From: JANNSX01 sp963741525 | Lineage (GTDB): Bacteria; Pseudomonadota; Alphaproteobacteria; Rhizobiales; Hyphomicrobiaceae | Direction of reading: 5' to 3' | DNA: 64,000 nt | Assembly: GCA_963741525.1 (NCBI GenBank) | Contig: CAVUIW010000016.1 | Coordinates: 62,001-126,000, forward strand | Part shown: piece after piece, positions 1 to 7,703 of the stretch | Position numbering within the stretch: the first letter of the stretch is position 1 | How the letters are laid out: every line of letters begins with the position of its first letter | The notes under the pieces: model-generated | Databases searched by the model: none | Told to the model about the DNA's origin: nothing | The model's input: only the letters and a program-made list of their open reading frames with translations | Translations under genes and position numbers: made by a program

Positions 1-1
1 C

Positions 2-370
2 TTTTTGGGCGACAAGCTCTCCGGCCTCATCGACTTCTATTTCGCCTGCAACGATCTGCTCGCCTACGACCTCGCGGTGTGCATCAACGCCTGGTGCTTC
101 GAGCCGGACTTCTCCTTCAACATCACGAAGGCCAGGGCGATGCTGCGCCGCTATGGCGAGAGCCGGCCGCTCTCCAGGCCCGAGGCCGAGGCGCTCCCCA
201 TCCTCTGCCGGGGCGCGGCGCTGCGGTTCCTCCTGACCCGCGCCTACGATTGGCTCCACACCCGCGAGGACGCGCTGGTCAAACGCCTCGATCCCAACGA
301 ATACATCCGCAAGCTGCGCTTCCATCAGGGAGCGAGCGGGCCCGAGAGCTACGGAGCCGATATCCGTTGA
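2..370 (+). CDS. thrB: Homoserine kinase ThrB, C-terminal part (5' end outside window)
   Basis: About 122 C-terminal residues are present; the frame is open through the window edge, so the start lies upstream. The segment has the LSGLIDFYFACND motif typical of the APH-fold (choline-kinase-like) homoserine kinases of alphaproteobacteria, where the IDF aspartate helps bind Mg-ATP, followed by the usual helical tail. The enzyme phosphorylates L-homoserine in cytoplasmic threonine synthesis. Its stop codon overlaps the start of rnhA (TGATG), which indicates translational coupling; thrB-rnhA adjacency is common in Hyphomicrobiales. The assignment is from family recognition; only the missing N-terminus limits it. 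Confidence 0.9.
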   Translation, partial: FLGDKLSGLIDFYFACNDLLAYDLAVCINAWCFEPDFSFNITKARAMLRRYGESRPLSRPEAEALPILCRGAALRFLLTRAYDWLHTREDALVKRLDPNEYIRKLRFHQGASGPESYGADIR

Positions 371-843
371 TGAGCGAGCCCCGCCCCAAGGTCACCATCT
401 ACACAGACGGCGCCTGCTCCGGGAATCCCGGCCCCGGCGGCTGGGGCGCGATCCTTATCTCGGGCGCCCATACCAAGGAGCTCAGCGGCGGGGAGGCCGA
501 GACCACCAACAATCGCATGGAGCTCAACGCCGCCATTCAATCGCTCGAGAGCCTGAAGAGACCTTCGGACGTGCTGCTCTACACCGACTCCAATTATCTG
601 AAGGACGGCATCACCAAATGGATCCACGGCTGGAAGCGCAACGGCTGGCGCACCGCCGATAAGAAGCCGGTCAAGAACGTCGAGCTGTGGAAGCAGCTCG
701 AGACGGCGCTCGCCCGCCACAAGATCGACTGGCACTGGGTCAAGGGTCATGCGGAGAATGCCCTGAACGAGCGGGCCGACGAGCTGGCGCGCGAGGGCAT
801 GGAGCCGTTCAGGAAACGGCGGAAGCCGCATGCGGAGGGTTAG
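370..843 (+). CDS. rnhA: Ribonuclease HI
   Basis: This 157-residue protein is the normal size for bacterial RNase HI, which cuts the RNA strand of RNA-DNA hybrids in R-loops and Okazaki primers. All catalytic residues can be seen: D13 in YTDGAC, E51 in NNRMEL, D73 in YTDSNY, H127 in VKGHAEN and D137 in ERADELA. The ATG start overlaps the thrB stop by one base. A longer in-frame extension upstream is rejected because it only reads the thrB sequence in another frame and has no family similarity. A long palindromic repeat region begins about 75 bp downstream. Confidence 0.96.
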   Translation: MSEPRPKVTIYTDGACSGNPGPGGWGAILISGAHTKELSGGEAETTNNRMELNAAIQSLESLKRPSDVLLYTDSNYLKDGITKWIHGWKRNGWRTADKKPVKNVELWKQLETALARHKIDWHWVKGHAENALNERADELAREGMEPFRKRRKPHAEG

Positions 844-917
844 GTAGGAAAGATGCGCAATGCCATACCCCTCAGGACACAACGAAACGCTGATGGCGTG
901 AGAGGACCAACCGTGCA

Positions 918-1205
918 CTTTCCTCCCCCTTCCTATGGGGGAGGACTGTTCGCCTTGGGTTTAGCGCAAGCTAAACCCTTAGGCGAACATAGGTGGGGGT
1001 GTTCGTGCGGCGAGCGCGATGCCCACATCCTCATAACGCCCAAGGCTTGCGCCAGATCGATTGGTGGCCAAACTACCGAAGTGGCGAAGTTGCTAGATTT
1101 CGTGCTGCGGCACGAACACCCCCACCTAGGCGCGCCTAAGGACTTATGCGCTTCGCGCCTAAATCCGAGGCGCGCGGTCCTCCCCCATAAAAAGGGGGAG
1201 GATAG
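918..1205. repeat. Composite palindromic repeat between rnhA and the MFS gene
   Basis: The 484-bp gap between rnhA and the next gene holds a nested palindrome. At each end lies a short hairpin with identical 9-bp arms TCCTCCCCC/GGGGGAGGA (921-945 and 1178-1202). Inside the left one is a longer hairpin (947-989) whose arms contain TGTTCGCC and GGGTTTAGC. An 18-bp perfect inverted repeat, AGGTGGGGGTGTTCGTGC at 991-1008 and its complement at 1110-1127, brackets a roughly 100-bp centre. No credible gene is seen. The symmetry suggests a non-autonomous mobile repeat or REP-like unit; its family is not recognised. Confidence 0.75.
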
Positions 1206-1327
1206 GATGCGGCGAGTTCCGGTTCGTCATCAACTGATATCAGCAAGAATCTGTGCGGCAGTCTTTGGCGCTGACGCGGGGAAACACGTGCGGATCGCTC
1301 AATAGCAACTGAAAGCCTCGAAGCACG

Positions 1328-2557
1328 ATGCGCGCGCTCATCCCACTCTACGTCACGACCTTCGTGCTGCAAGGCGGCGGCGGGCTCTTGATCACGCTGC
1401 TGACGGTGCGCGCGAGCCGCGAGGGTTTCTCCGCCACCCTGATCGGCCTCATCGGCACCACCTATTTCATCGGCTTCCTGCTCGGCACGCTGACGGCGAC
1501 GCGGCTCATCGCCATGGTCGGCCATATCCGCGTGTTCTCCGCACTGGCGGCGATAGCGGCCGCCGGCACGCTGGCGCTCGTTCTCTACATCGACCCCTAT
1601 AGCTGGATGGCGATCCGCTTCGTCATGGGCTTCTGCTTCTCGGGCCTCTTCACCGTTATGGAAAGCTGGCTCAACGGCGCCGCTTCCAACGAGGCGCGCG
1701 GGCGGGTGTTGAGCACCTATGGTTTCGTCGATCTCGTGGCCGCCACCGGCTCGCAGCTGCTGCTGCCGGTGCTCGGCGCCGACGGCTTCCAGGCGATGGC
1801 CGTCACCGCGATCCTGTTGACCCTCTCGCTCGTGCCCATCGCCATCACCCCGACGGCGGCCCCTGTTGCCGTTGCACCGCGCAGTACGGCCTTCTGGGCC
1901 GTCTGGCGCATCTCGCCGCTCGCCTTTGTCGGCTGTTTCGTCGTCGGCCTCACCAACAGTGCGTTCCGCACCGTCGGCCCCCTCTATGCCCATGAGATCG
2001 GCCTCGGCATCGCCGGCGTCGCCTTCTTCATGAGCGCGGGAATCGCCGGCGGCGCGCTGCTGCAAATGCCGTTCGGCTGGCTGTCGGATCGCTTCGACCG
2101 CCGCCGCGTCATGCTGTTTGCAACAGCGGGCGCCTCGCTCGCGGGCGTGGTTCTGGCGGCGCTCAGCGGCACGACCGAGCTTGTCGCTTATGGCACGGCG
2201 CTGCTGTTCGGCGCCTTCGCGATGCCGCTTTATTCCCTCTCGGCGGCACACGCCAACGACTTCGCCAAGCCCGACCAGTATGCGAACGTCGCGGCGGGCC
2301 TCCTTTTCACCTTCGCCGTCGGTGCCGCGATCGGGCCGGTGTTGGGCTCCATCGCGATCGGCTATCTGGGGCCGCCGGGCCTCTTCATCTACATTGCCGT
2401 CGCGCACGCCTCGCTGATCGTCTGGGCGCTCATCCGCATGGCCGTCCGGCCGACGGTTCCCCGCGAGGACAGGGTGCGCTACAAGCCCGAGATGCATCCG
2501 ATGCCGGCGGGCCCCGTCAACTACTCGGAAATCAACAGAAAGACGGCCGATGCCTAG
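1328..2557 (+). CDS. YcaD-like MFS transporter
   Basis: This 409-residue protein has about 12 hydrophobic segments in two halves, as in major facilitator permeases of the inner membrane. The N-terminal half carries two features of the YcaD/UPF0226 group: a TRLIAMVGHIRVF loop after TM2 and the GFCFSGLFTVMESWLN segment around TM4-5. The substrate is unknown. The TAG stop codon lies inside the CTAG end of the two-hairpin repeat that follows, so the last residues may have been set by arrival of that repeat. The gene sits alone between rnhA and rnd, and I see no recognisable promoter in the repeat-rich upstream gap. Confidence 0.85.
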   Translation: MRALIPLYVTTFVLQGGGGLLITLLTVRASREGFSATLIGLIGTTYFIGFLLGTLTATRLIAMVGHIRVFSALAAIAAAGTLALVLYIDPYSWMAIRFVMGFCFSGLFTVMESWLNGAASNEARGRVLSTYGFVDLVAATGSQLLLPVLGADGFQAMAVTAILLTLSLVPIAITPTAAPVAVAPRSTAFWAVWRISPLAFVGCFVVGLTNSAFRTVGPLYAHEIGLGIAGVAFFMSAGIAGGALLQMPFGWLSDRFDRRRVMLFATAGASLAGVVLAALSGTTELVAYGTALLFGAFAMPLYSLSAAHANDFAKPDQYANVAAGLLFTFAVGAAIGPVLGSIAIGYLGPPGLFIYIAVAHASLIVWALIRMAVRPTVPREDRVRYKPEMHPMPAGPVNYSEINRKTADA

Positions 2558-2719
2558 TGCGGTGTCCCGCAAATACCTTCACAATTCGCGGCATGCGCTC
2601 TAAGGTATTTGCGGGACAAAACCACACTAGAAACCTAAGCTTTCTAGTGTCCTTTCGTCTCCGAAATGCCTTGATGCGCCTGCGGCAACGGTAAAGGCAT
2701 TTCGGAGACAGGACACTAG
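2554..2719. repeat. Two-hairpin element, locus 1 (minus orientation)
   Basis: Two adjacent hairpins fill the gap between the MFS gene and rnd. The first (2554-2630) has outer arms TAGTGCGGT/ACCACACTA and a perfect 17-bp inner stem, TGTCCCGCAAATACCTT at 2563-2579 with its complement at 2602-2618. The second (2644-2719) has outer arms CTAGTGTCC/GGACACTAG and a perfect 16-bp inner stem, GTCTCCGAAATGCCTT at 2657-2672 with its complement at 2694-2709. The inner stems resemble each other (12 of 17 positions). Read on the minus strand, the hairpins are 14 nt apart, as at loci 2 and 3. Confidence 0.85.
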
Positions 2720-2737
2720 CCCTGATCACGGACATAC

Positions 2738-3886
2738 ATGCAACTCATCGCCACGACCGACAGCCTCGCCCAAGCCTGCCACCGCTTCCGCAGCCATCCC
2801 TATGTCTGCGTCGATACCGAGTTCATGCGCGAGCAGACCTTCTATCCCGAGCTCTGCCTCATCCAGATGGCCTCGCCCCAGGAGGAGCTGCTCGTCGATC
2901 CGTTGGCCCAAGGGATCGATCTCGCGCCCTTTCTCGAGCTGATGGCCGACCACAATGTGCTCAAGGTCTTTCACGCCGCGCGGCAAGATCTCGAGATCGT
3001 CTATCTGAAGTCCGGTCAGGTGCCGGAGCCGCTGTTCGATACGCAAGTCGCCGCCATGGTCTGCGGCTTCGGGGATTCCATCAGCTTCTCCAACCTCGCC
3101 AAGAAACTCGCCGGCGTCGACATCGACAAGAGCTCGCAGTTCACCGATTGGAGCCGGCGGCCGCTCTCCGAGAAGCAACTGCACTATGCGCTCGGCGACG
3201 TCGTGCATCTGAGGCCAATCTACGAGAAGCTCACCGAGGAGCTCGATCGCTCGGGCCGCGCCAGCTGGCTCGACGAGGAGATGGCGGGCCTGATGGCCCA
3301 CGATACCTACCGGCAGCATCCCGAGGAGGCGTGGCAGCGCTTGAAACTTCGCGTGAAGAATCGCAAGGCGCTGGGCGTGCTGGTCGAGGTCGCCGAGTGG
3401 CGCGAGCACGCGGCGCAGACGCAGAACGTACCGCGCGGCCGCATCCTCAAGGACGATGCCATCTACGACATCGCCAACCAGATGCCCGAGACCTCCGAGC
3501 AGCTGCAGCAGCTGCGCAGCGTCCACGACGGGTTCTCGCGCTCGGCGCGCGGCCGCGAGCTGGTCGAGGCGGTCAAGCGCGGATTGAAGCGCGATGCCAA
3601 GACCTTGCCGGAACTCGAGCGCGCCAAGCCGATGCCGCCGGAAGCCAACGCCGTGCTCGAGCTGTTGAAGGTGCTGCTGAAGTCGATCGCCGCCGAGCAC
3701 AACGTCGCCGCCCGCCTTATCGCCTCGAGCGATGATTTGGAGAAGATCGCGGCGAGCTCGAAGCCGGATGTGCCCGCCCTCCACGGCTGGCGTCGCGAGT
3801 TGTTCGGAGAGGCCGCGCTGAAGCTCAAGTCCGGCCAGCTCGGGTTGGTGGTGCGCGACGGCGAGGTGCATGCGGTGGAGTTGTAG
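2738..3886 (+). CDS. rnd: Ribonuclease D
   Basis: This 382-residue 3'-5' exoribonuclease trims tRNA and other stable RNA precursors. The N-terminal DEDD nuclease domain shows exo I with D26 and E28 (VDTEFMRE), exo II with D84 (HAARQDLEIVY) and exo III with a Tyr and Asp (HYALGDVVHL). An HRDC-type helical domain follows from about residue 205. Length and domain order are typical of RNase D. The ATG at 2738 lies just after the two-hairpin repeat, with only a weak ribosome-binding site (CACGGA). In related genomes rnd usually lies near ppx and ppk, which here are a few genes downstream on the other strand. Confidence 0.95.
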   Translation: MQLIATTDSLAQACHRFRSHPYVCVDTEFMREQTFYPELCLIQMASPQEELLVDPLAQGIDLAPFLELMADHNVLKVFHAARQDLEIVYLKSGQVPEPLFDTQVAAMVCGFGDSISFSNLAKKLAGVDIDKSSQFTDWSRRPLSEKQLHYALGDVVHLRPIYEKLTEELDRSGRASWLDEEMAGLMAHDTYRQHPEEAWQRLKLRVKNRKALGVLVEVAEWREHAAQTQNVPRGRILKDDAIYDIANQMPETSEQLQQLRSVHDGFSRSARGRELVEAVKRGLKRDAKTLPELERAKPMPPEANAVLELLKVLLKSIAAEHNVAARLIASSDDLEKIAASSKPDVPALHGWRRELFGEAALKLKSGQLGLVVRDGEVHAVEL

Positions 3887-4244
3887 GGGAACCTCCCGCA
3901 GTGCTTTCTCGAAAGGCACGTCCTGCCGCCCTCGAACGCTACCCGAGGACATTGGCCTCTCGCTGCGCAGGCCATTCGGCTTGCGCCAGCCAAGGCGCCA
4001 CATCGGCAGCTCACCGCGCCGAGTGATCTATTTTGCAGGTTTCCTCGTTTCATGAACCAACAAACCTGCTGGCAGCGAGCCAATTGGGGCGTCTGCGCCG
4101 GTCCGTCGTGGTCTTGCTCGACACCAGCGGTTTTTTGTCGGCGGTTACAGTGGTGTCGCGGGGCCGAGCACCTGTTCCTTGGTTGAATAGTGTGTTCGCG
4201 ATACCAGCAGGTGATCTGCTTTTGGCTTTGATGGAGTGGACGAA
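3887..4244. other. Non-coding gap after rnd
   Basis: About 358 bp separate rnd from the next small gene. I see no convincing gene, terminator hairpin with a T-run, or repeat shared with the rest of the window. Short open frames exist on both strands, but they lack ribosome-binding sites and have arbitrary compositions. Confidence 0.5.
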
Positions 4245-4541
4245 ATGCAAAAGCTCATCGCACACGCGTGGAACTTCATCTTCGATCACGAGGTGAGCCC
4301 GCTCCGGCATATTCCCAGCGTGGCGACCCGTCATATGATTTTGCAGATGCTGGGGTGGATGTGGGCGGTTGCGTTCGCGGCGGCCGTCGGAAGCTTCGCG
4401 ATGCTCCCCGCGAGCCTGATCGGGCACGCGATACTGATCGCCGCGGCGGCCGTTACCACGGCGACCTACACGGCCGCCGCGACGAAGCCTGACCTTTTCA
4501 AGGCGCGCTCCGGCCGCAACCGCGATGGGGAGCATGAGTAA
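4245..4541 (+). CDS. Small two-helix membrane protein, function unknown
   Basis: The 98-residue product starts MQKLIAHAWNF. It has two hydrophobic helices at about residues 35-55 and 58-78, a short polar N-terminus and a charged C-terminal tail (KARSGRNRDGEHE). I chose the ATG at 4245 because GGAG lies 8 nt upstream; a GTG three codons earlier would overlap that site. I do not recognise a family. It is followed 33 bp later by an SDR gene on the same strand and may be co-transcribed with it. Confidence 0.6.
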   Translation: MQKLIAHAWNFIFDHEVSPLRHIPSVATRHMILQMLGWMWAVAFAAAVGSFAMLPASLIGHAILIAAAAVTTATYTAAATKPDLFKARSGRNRDGEHE

Positions 4542-4574
4542 GCCAACTGCCGGGACGAGCGCCGGAAACCGCCC

Positions 4575-5225
4575 ATGACGCGAATGCTCGTCATTGGTGG
4601 CAGTCGCGGCATCGGATTGGCGGTTTGCCGTACCGCCGCCGCACGAGGTCACGACGTGCGAGCCTTGTCGCGGGGCGGACAGTTGCCTCGAGATGTCGCG
4701 GGAAATTGCGAGGCTGTCATCGGCGATGCCCGGAACGCGGCCGATGTCGCGCGGGCGCTCGAAGGGATCGATGTCGTGGTGCAGGCGCTGGGCGTCCCGC
4801 CCTCGTTGGATCTCATCCTCAAGCCGGTCACGCTGTTCTCGGAAGCGACCCGTGTTCTCCTGCCCGAGATGAGGCGGGCCGGCGCCGGCAAGCTCGTCGC
4901 CGTCACGGGCTTCGGAGCGGGCGACAGCCGCGCCGCCATCAACATTCTACAGAAGCTGCCATTCAAAATCGTGTTGAAGAATGCCTACGACGACAAGTCG
5001 ATCCAGGAGGCGCTGATCGAAGAGAGCGATCTGGAGTGGTTGATCGTGCGCCCAGGCGTACTCGTGAATTGCCCGGCGAGCGGCAAATACGCAGTTCTGA
5101 CCCGCCCGAGCGAATGGCGCAACGGCATCGTCGCCCGCGCGGATGTGGCGGACTTCATCGTCAACAGGATAGAAGGTAACGCTGTGAACCGCGAGAAGCC
5201 GGTCGTCATCCGCTACCCGCTTTAG
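4575..5225 (+). CDS. NAD(P)-binding atypical SDR (NmrA/BLVRB-like)
   Basis: This 216-residue Rossmann-fold protein opens with a dinucleotide-binding loop, VIGGSRGIGLAV, at residues 6-17. The middle reads VTGFGAGDSR and the C-terminal half contains the WLIVRPGVL segment typical of atypical SDRs that act as NAD(P)H-binding reductases or sensors. There is no classical YxxxK catalytic pair, so a standard alcohol-dehydrogenase role is doubtful. Substrate unknown. It is followed 84 bp later by a second, classical SDR on the same strand, suggesting an accessory redox pair inserted between rnd and the ppk-ppx block. Confidence 0.8.
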   Translation: MTRMLVIGGSRGIGLAVCRTAAARGHDVRALSRGGQLPRDVAGNCEAVIGDARNAADVARALEGIDVVVQALGVPPSLDLILKPVTLFSEATRVLLPEMRRAGAGKLVAVTGFGAGDSRAAINILQKLPFKIVLKNAYDDKSIQEALIEESDLEWLIVRPGVLVNCPASGKYAVLTRPSEWRNGIVARADVADFIVNRIEGNAVNREKPVVIRYPL

Positions 5226-5309
5226 AGAATGGATTCGCGTCACCTGGAGGAGCTCGCGGCTACCGAATCGAATGTGCGAGAGCAGACTTAGGGTTTCGGA
5301 GGATGGTGA

Positions 5310-6017
5310 ATGCGCGCGCTGGTGGTCGGGGCATCGGGTGGGTTGGGGGCGGCGTTGGTCGCGCGGCTCGCCGCAGATGCGCGCTACAGCCAGGTCATCG
5401 CCTGGTCCAGAACGCCAGTCCCAGTGACCGGCGAGAAAATAATCCCTGTCCACCGCATCGACCTGAAGGACGAGGCCACGATCGCGGCCGCGGCCGGTAG
5501 CCTTGGCGAAATCGATCTCACGATCGTCGCGACGGGGCTTCTCCACGACGGGGATCTCAAACCCGAGAAATCCTGGCGGTCCCTCGACCCCAGCGCCATG
5601 ATGCGCGCCTTCGAGATCAACACCATCGGCCCGGCCTTGATCGCCAAGCACGTCTTGCCGCTGTTGCCCCGAGACCGGCGCGCCGTGTTCGCGGCACTCT
5701 CGGCGCGCGTCGGCAGCATCGGCGACAATCGGCTGGGCGGCTGGCACAGCTACCGCGCGTCGAAAGCCGCGCTGAACCAGCTGGTCCGGTGCTTCAGCAT
5801 CGAGTTGTCACCAAAGCGGCCGCAGGCGATTTGCGTCGGCCTGCATCCGGGCACGGTGGATACGGAGTTGTCGAAACCCTACCAATCAGGAGCGCCCAAC
5901 CACACGCTGTTCACGCCCGAGCAGTCCGCGCGTCATCTTCTCGATGTGCTCGATGGCCTGACGCCGGCTCAATCCGGCCGCGTGTACGATTGGGCTGGCG
6001 CCGAAATCCCGGCATGA
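5310..6017 (+). CDS. SDR family oxidoreductase (short, CsgA-like)
   Basis: This 235-residue classical short-chain dehydrogenase has an N-terminal cofactor loop GASGGLGAALV (residues 7-17), a Ser in FAALSARVGSI and the catalytic Tyr and Lys in YRASKAAL. The short C-terminal region and the LHPGTVDTELSKPY segment match the small CsgA/YciK-like SDRs. GGAGG at 5299-5303 supports the ATG at 5310. Substrate is not predictable. It converges on ppx, with 125 bp between the two stop codons. Confidence 0.87.
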   Translation: MRALVVGASGGLGAALVARLAADARYSQVIAWSRTPVPVTGEKIIPVHRIDLKDEATIAAAAGSLGEIDLTIVATGLLHDGDLKPEKSWRSLDPSAMMRAFEINTIGPALIAKHVLPLLPRDRRAVFAALSARVGSIGDNRLGGWHSYRASKAALNQLVRCFSIELSPKRPQAICVGLHPGTVDTELSKPYQSGAPNHTLFTPEQSARHLLDVLDGLTPAQSGRVYDWAGAEIPA

Positions 6018-6142
6018 CCATCTAGGGTTCGCAAGCATAGCGCGGCGATCTCGCGGCTCGTTTGCGTGCTGTCACCCCATCGGGCAAGATGCACCACAAC
6101 AGCGCTCAGCCGATGGCGACGACCGTGAGAGGCACTGCCCCC

Positions 6143-7687
6143 CTACCGCCCCACCCTGATCTCGCCCACCCGATCGAGCAGAGCCGCCAGCGTCGAAAAC
6201 CGCTTCTGCAGCCGCTCGCCGTTGAGGGGCGCGAGGCTCTTCGGCAGCGTCAGCACCAGCTTCTTGCCCTCGTAGGCCGGCATCGCCTTGTCGATAATGC
6301 CCGGAACGCCGACCGAGAGCATATGCGCCGCCCGGATGGCCGCGCCGATGATCTTTGCGCGCTTGAGCTCGGCCTTCGGCACCAGCCTCACCAACTGCTC
6401 GCTGAACTGGTTTTTCTCGCCGCCGGTGTGGCGGTAATAGACGGCGAGCGCCAAGAACACGCGGCCCTCGTGCTCGATGCCGGTGAGCGCCGCGTGCGCG
6501 ATGACGTTGAGGCTCTGCTCGCCGCGATAGTCGGGATGCGCCCGCCAGGCGATGTCGGAGATGAGGCAGGCGGCATGCCGGAGCCGGCGCTGCTCCGCTG
6601 TCTCTTCCGGACCCGGCGCGCGGAATAGCTTGTCCGTCCAATCGCACAGCTCGTGTGAATGCTTGGGCGAGCGGGCGCGCAACACCGCGTAGTCTTCGCA
6701 AAAGGCGAGCAGCGGGTCCTGCCGGCGCTCGGCACGCGGCAGCAACGTATAGAGCAGGCCTTCGCGGATACCGAAGATCGAGAACACGACGCGCGCCGGC
6801 TTGGCGCGCTGGATGAGCGTTTTCAGCACGATTGCGCCGAGCCCCAGCACCTCGCGGCGGGCGGGCGACACCTCCTCGATGCCCGGCAATTCGACCAATC
6901 GCTTCGACTTGATGAGCCGGTCGCAGAAATCGACGAGCTCGTCGGCGGTCAGCGCGTAGCCGTGGGTCACATGCAGCGGATAGCCGGTCTCGGCCATGTG
7001 CAGGCGCGCGATGTTGCGCCAGGTGCCGCCGACGGCATAGAGGGTGCGGCCCTTGCCGCGCGACAGCCAGTCGAGCGAGCCGATGTCTTTCCCCGAGATA
7101 TCCTCGGCCTTGGAGAGGCTGCCGCCAGAGCGCTGCTCCAGGCGCAGACCGCCGAGGGCGAGTGTCGCGGCCTCACTCATGCCGGACGGCGTCAAGTCGA
7201 TCACCTCGAGGCTGCCGCCGCCCAGATCGGCAGCGATCCCGTCGGGATTGTTGAAACCCGACAAGATGCCGGCCGCCGCCAGCTCCGCCTCGCGACGGCC
7301 CGACAGCAGCATGATCCTGCCGCCCGCCGCGGCTTCCGCCTGCCGCACGAACTCGTCGCAATTCTCGGCCTCGCGGACGGCGGCGGTGGCGAGTATCCAG
7401 GGCTTGCCGGCGCCCAGTTGATCGACGATGGCCCGGAACCGGGCAAGCGCGACCAATGTGCGTTCGGCGGGCTCCCCTTCGATGCGCTTCTTCTTGGCGA
7501 CCACCCGCCCGAGACCGCAGAGGACTTTCTCGTTGAACAGTGGCGCGGGAGAGCGCGATGCCGTCTCGTAGACGACGAGGCGCACCGAGTTCGAGCCGAT
7601 GTCGATCACGGCGACCGGCGGCGCCGATCCGTGCAGACGTCCTTGCCCACGACCCGCGACGGTTGCGATCTTCGTCACGGACACCAT
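6143..7687 (-). CDS. ppx: Exopolyphosphatase / pppGpp phosphohydrolase (Ppx/GppA family)
   Basis: This 514-residue protein hydrolyses terminal phosphates of polyphosphate, or the 5' phosphate of pppGpp. The actin-like ATPase fold is shown by VIDIGSNSVRLVVYE (about residues 27-41, first phosphate loop), ATAAVREAEN with the catalytic Glu, and ADLGGGSLEVIDL (second phosphate loop). A C-terminal HD-like helical domain follows from about residue 330. It lies 16 bp downstream of ppk on the same strand, so synthesis and breakdown of polyphosphate are probably co-expressed. Length matches the alphaproteobacterial family. Confidence 0.95.
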   Translation of the reverse strand: MVSVTKIATVAGRGQGRLHGSAPPVAVIDIGSNSVRLVVYETASRSPAPLFNEKVLCGLGRVVAKKKRIEGEPAERTLVALARFRAIVDQLGAGKPWILATAAVREAENCDEFVRQAEAAAGGRIMLLSGRREAELAAAGILSGFNNPDGIAADLGGGSLEVIDLTPSGMSEAATLALGGLRLEQRSGGSLSKAEDISGKDIGSLDWLSRGKGRTLYAVGGTWRNIARLHMAETGYPLHVTHGYALTADELVDFCDRLIKSKRLVELPGIEEVSPARREVLGLGAIVLKTLIQRAKPARVVFSIFGIREGLLYTLLPRAERRQDPLLAFCEDYAVLRARSPKHSHELCDWTDKLFRAPGPEETAEQRRLRHAACLISDIAWRAHPDYRGEQSLNVIAHAALTGIEHEGRVFLALAVYYRHTGGEKNQFSEQLVRLVPKAELKRAKIIGAAIRAAHMLSVGVPGIIDKAMPAYEGKKLVLTLPKSLAPLNGERLQKRFSTLAALLDRVGEIRVGR

Positions 7688-7703
7688 TCGACCTCTGCTC
7701 CGC

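Noticed and set aside
853..1305. A possible 150-codon gene after rnhA.
   Set aside because: It runs through the nested palindromic repeat; the translated sequence simply reads the repeat arms.
1136..2572. A long open frame on the minus strand (478 codons) opposite the MFS gene.
   Set aside because: It is rich in Arg, Glu, His and Asp with no domain or hydrophobic pattern, as expected for the antisense of a GC-rich membrane-protein gene. The plus-strand MFS reading is clearly the real one.
4033..4296. A possible 87-codon gene after rnd.
   Set aside because: No ribosome-binding site, no recognisable composition, and it overlaps the better-supported small membrane protein gene.
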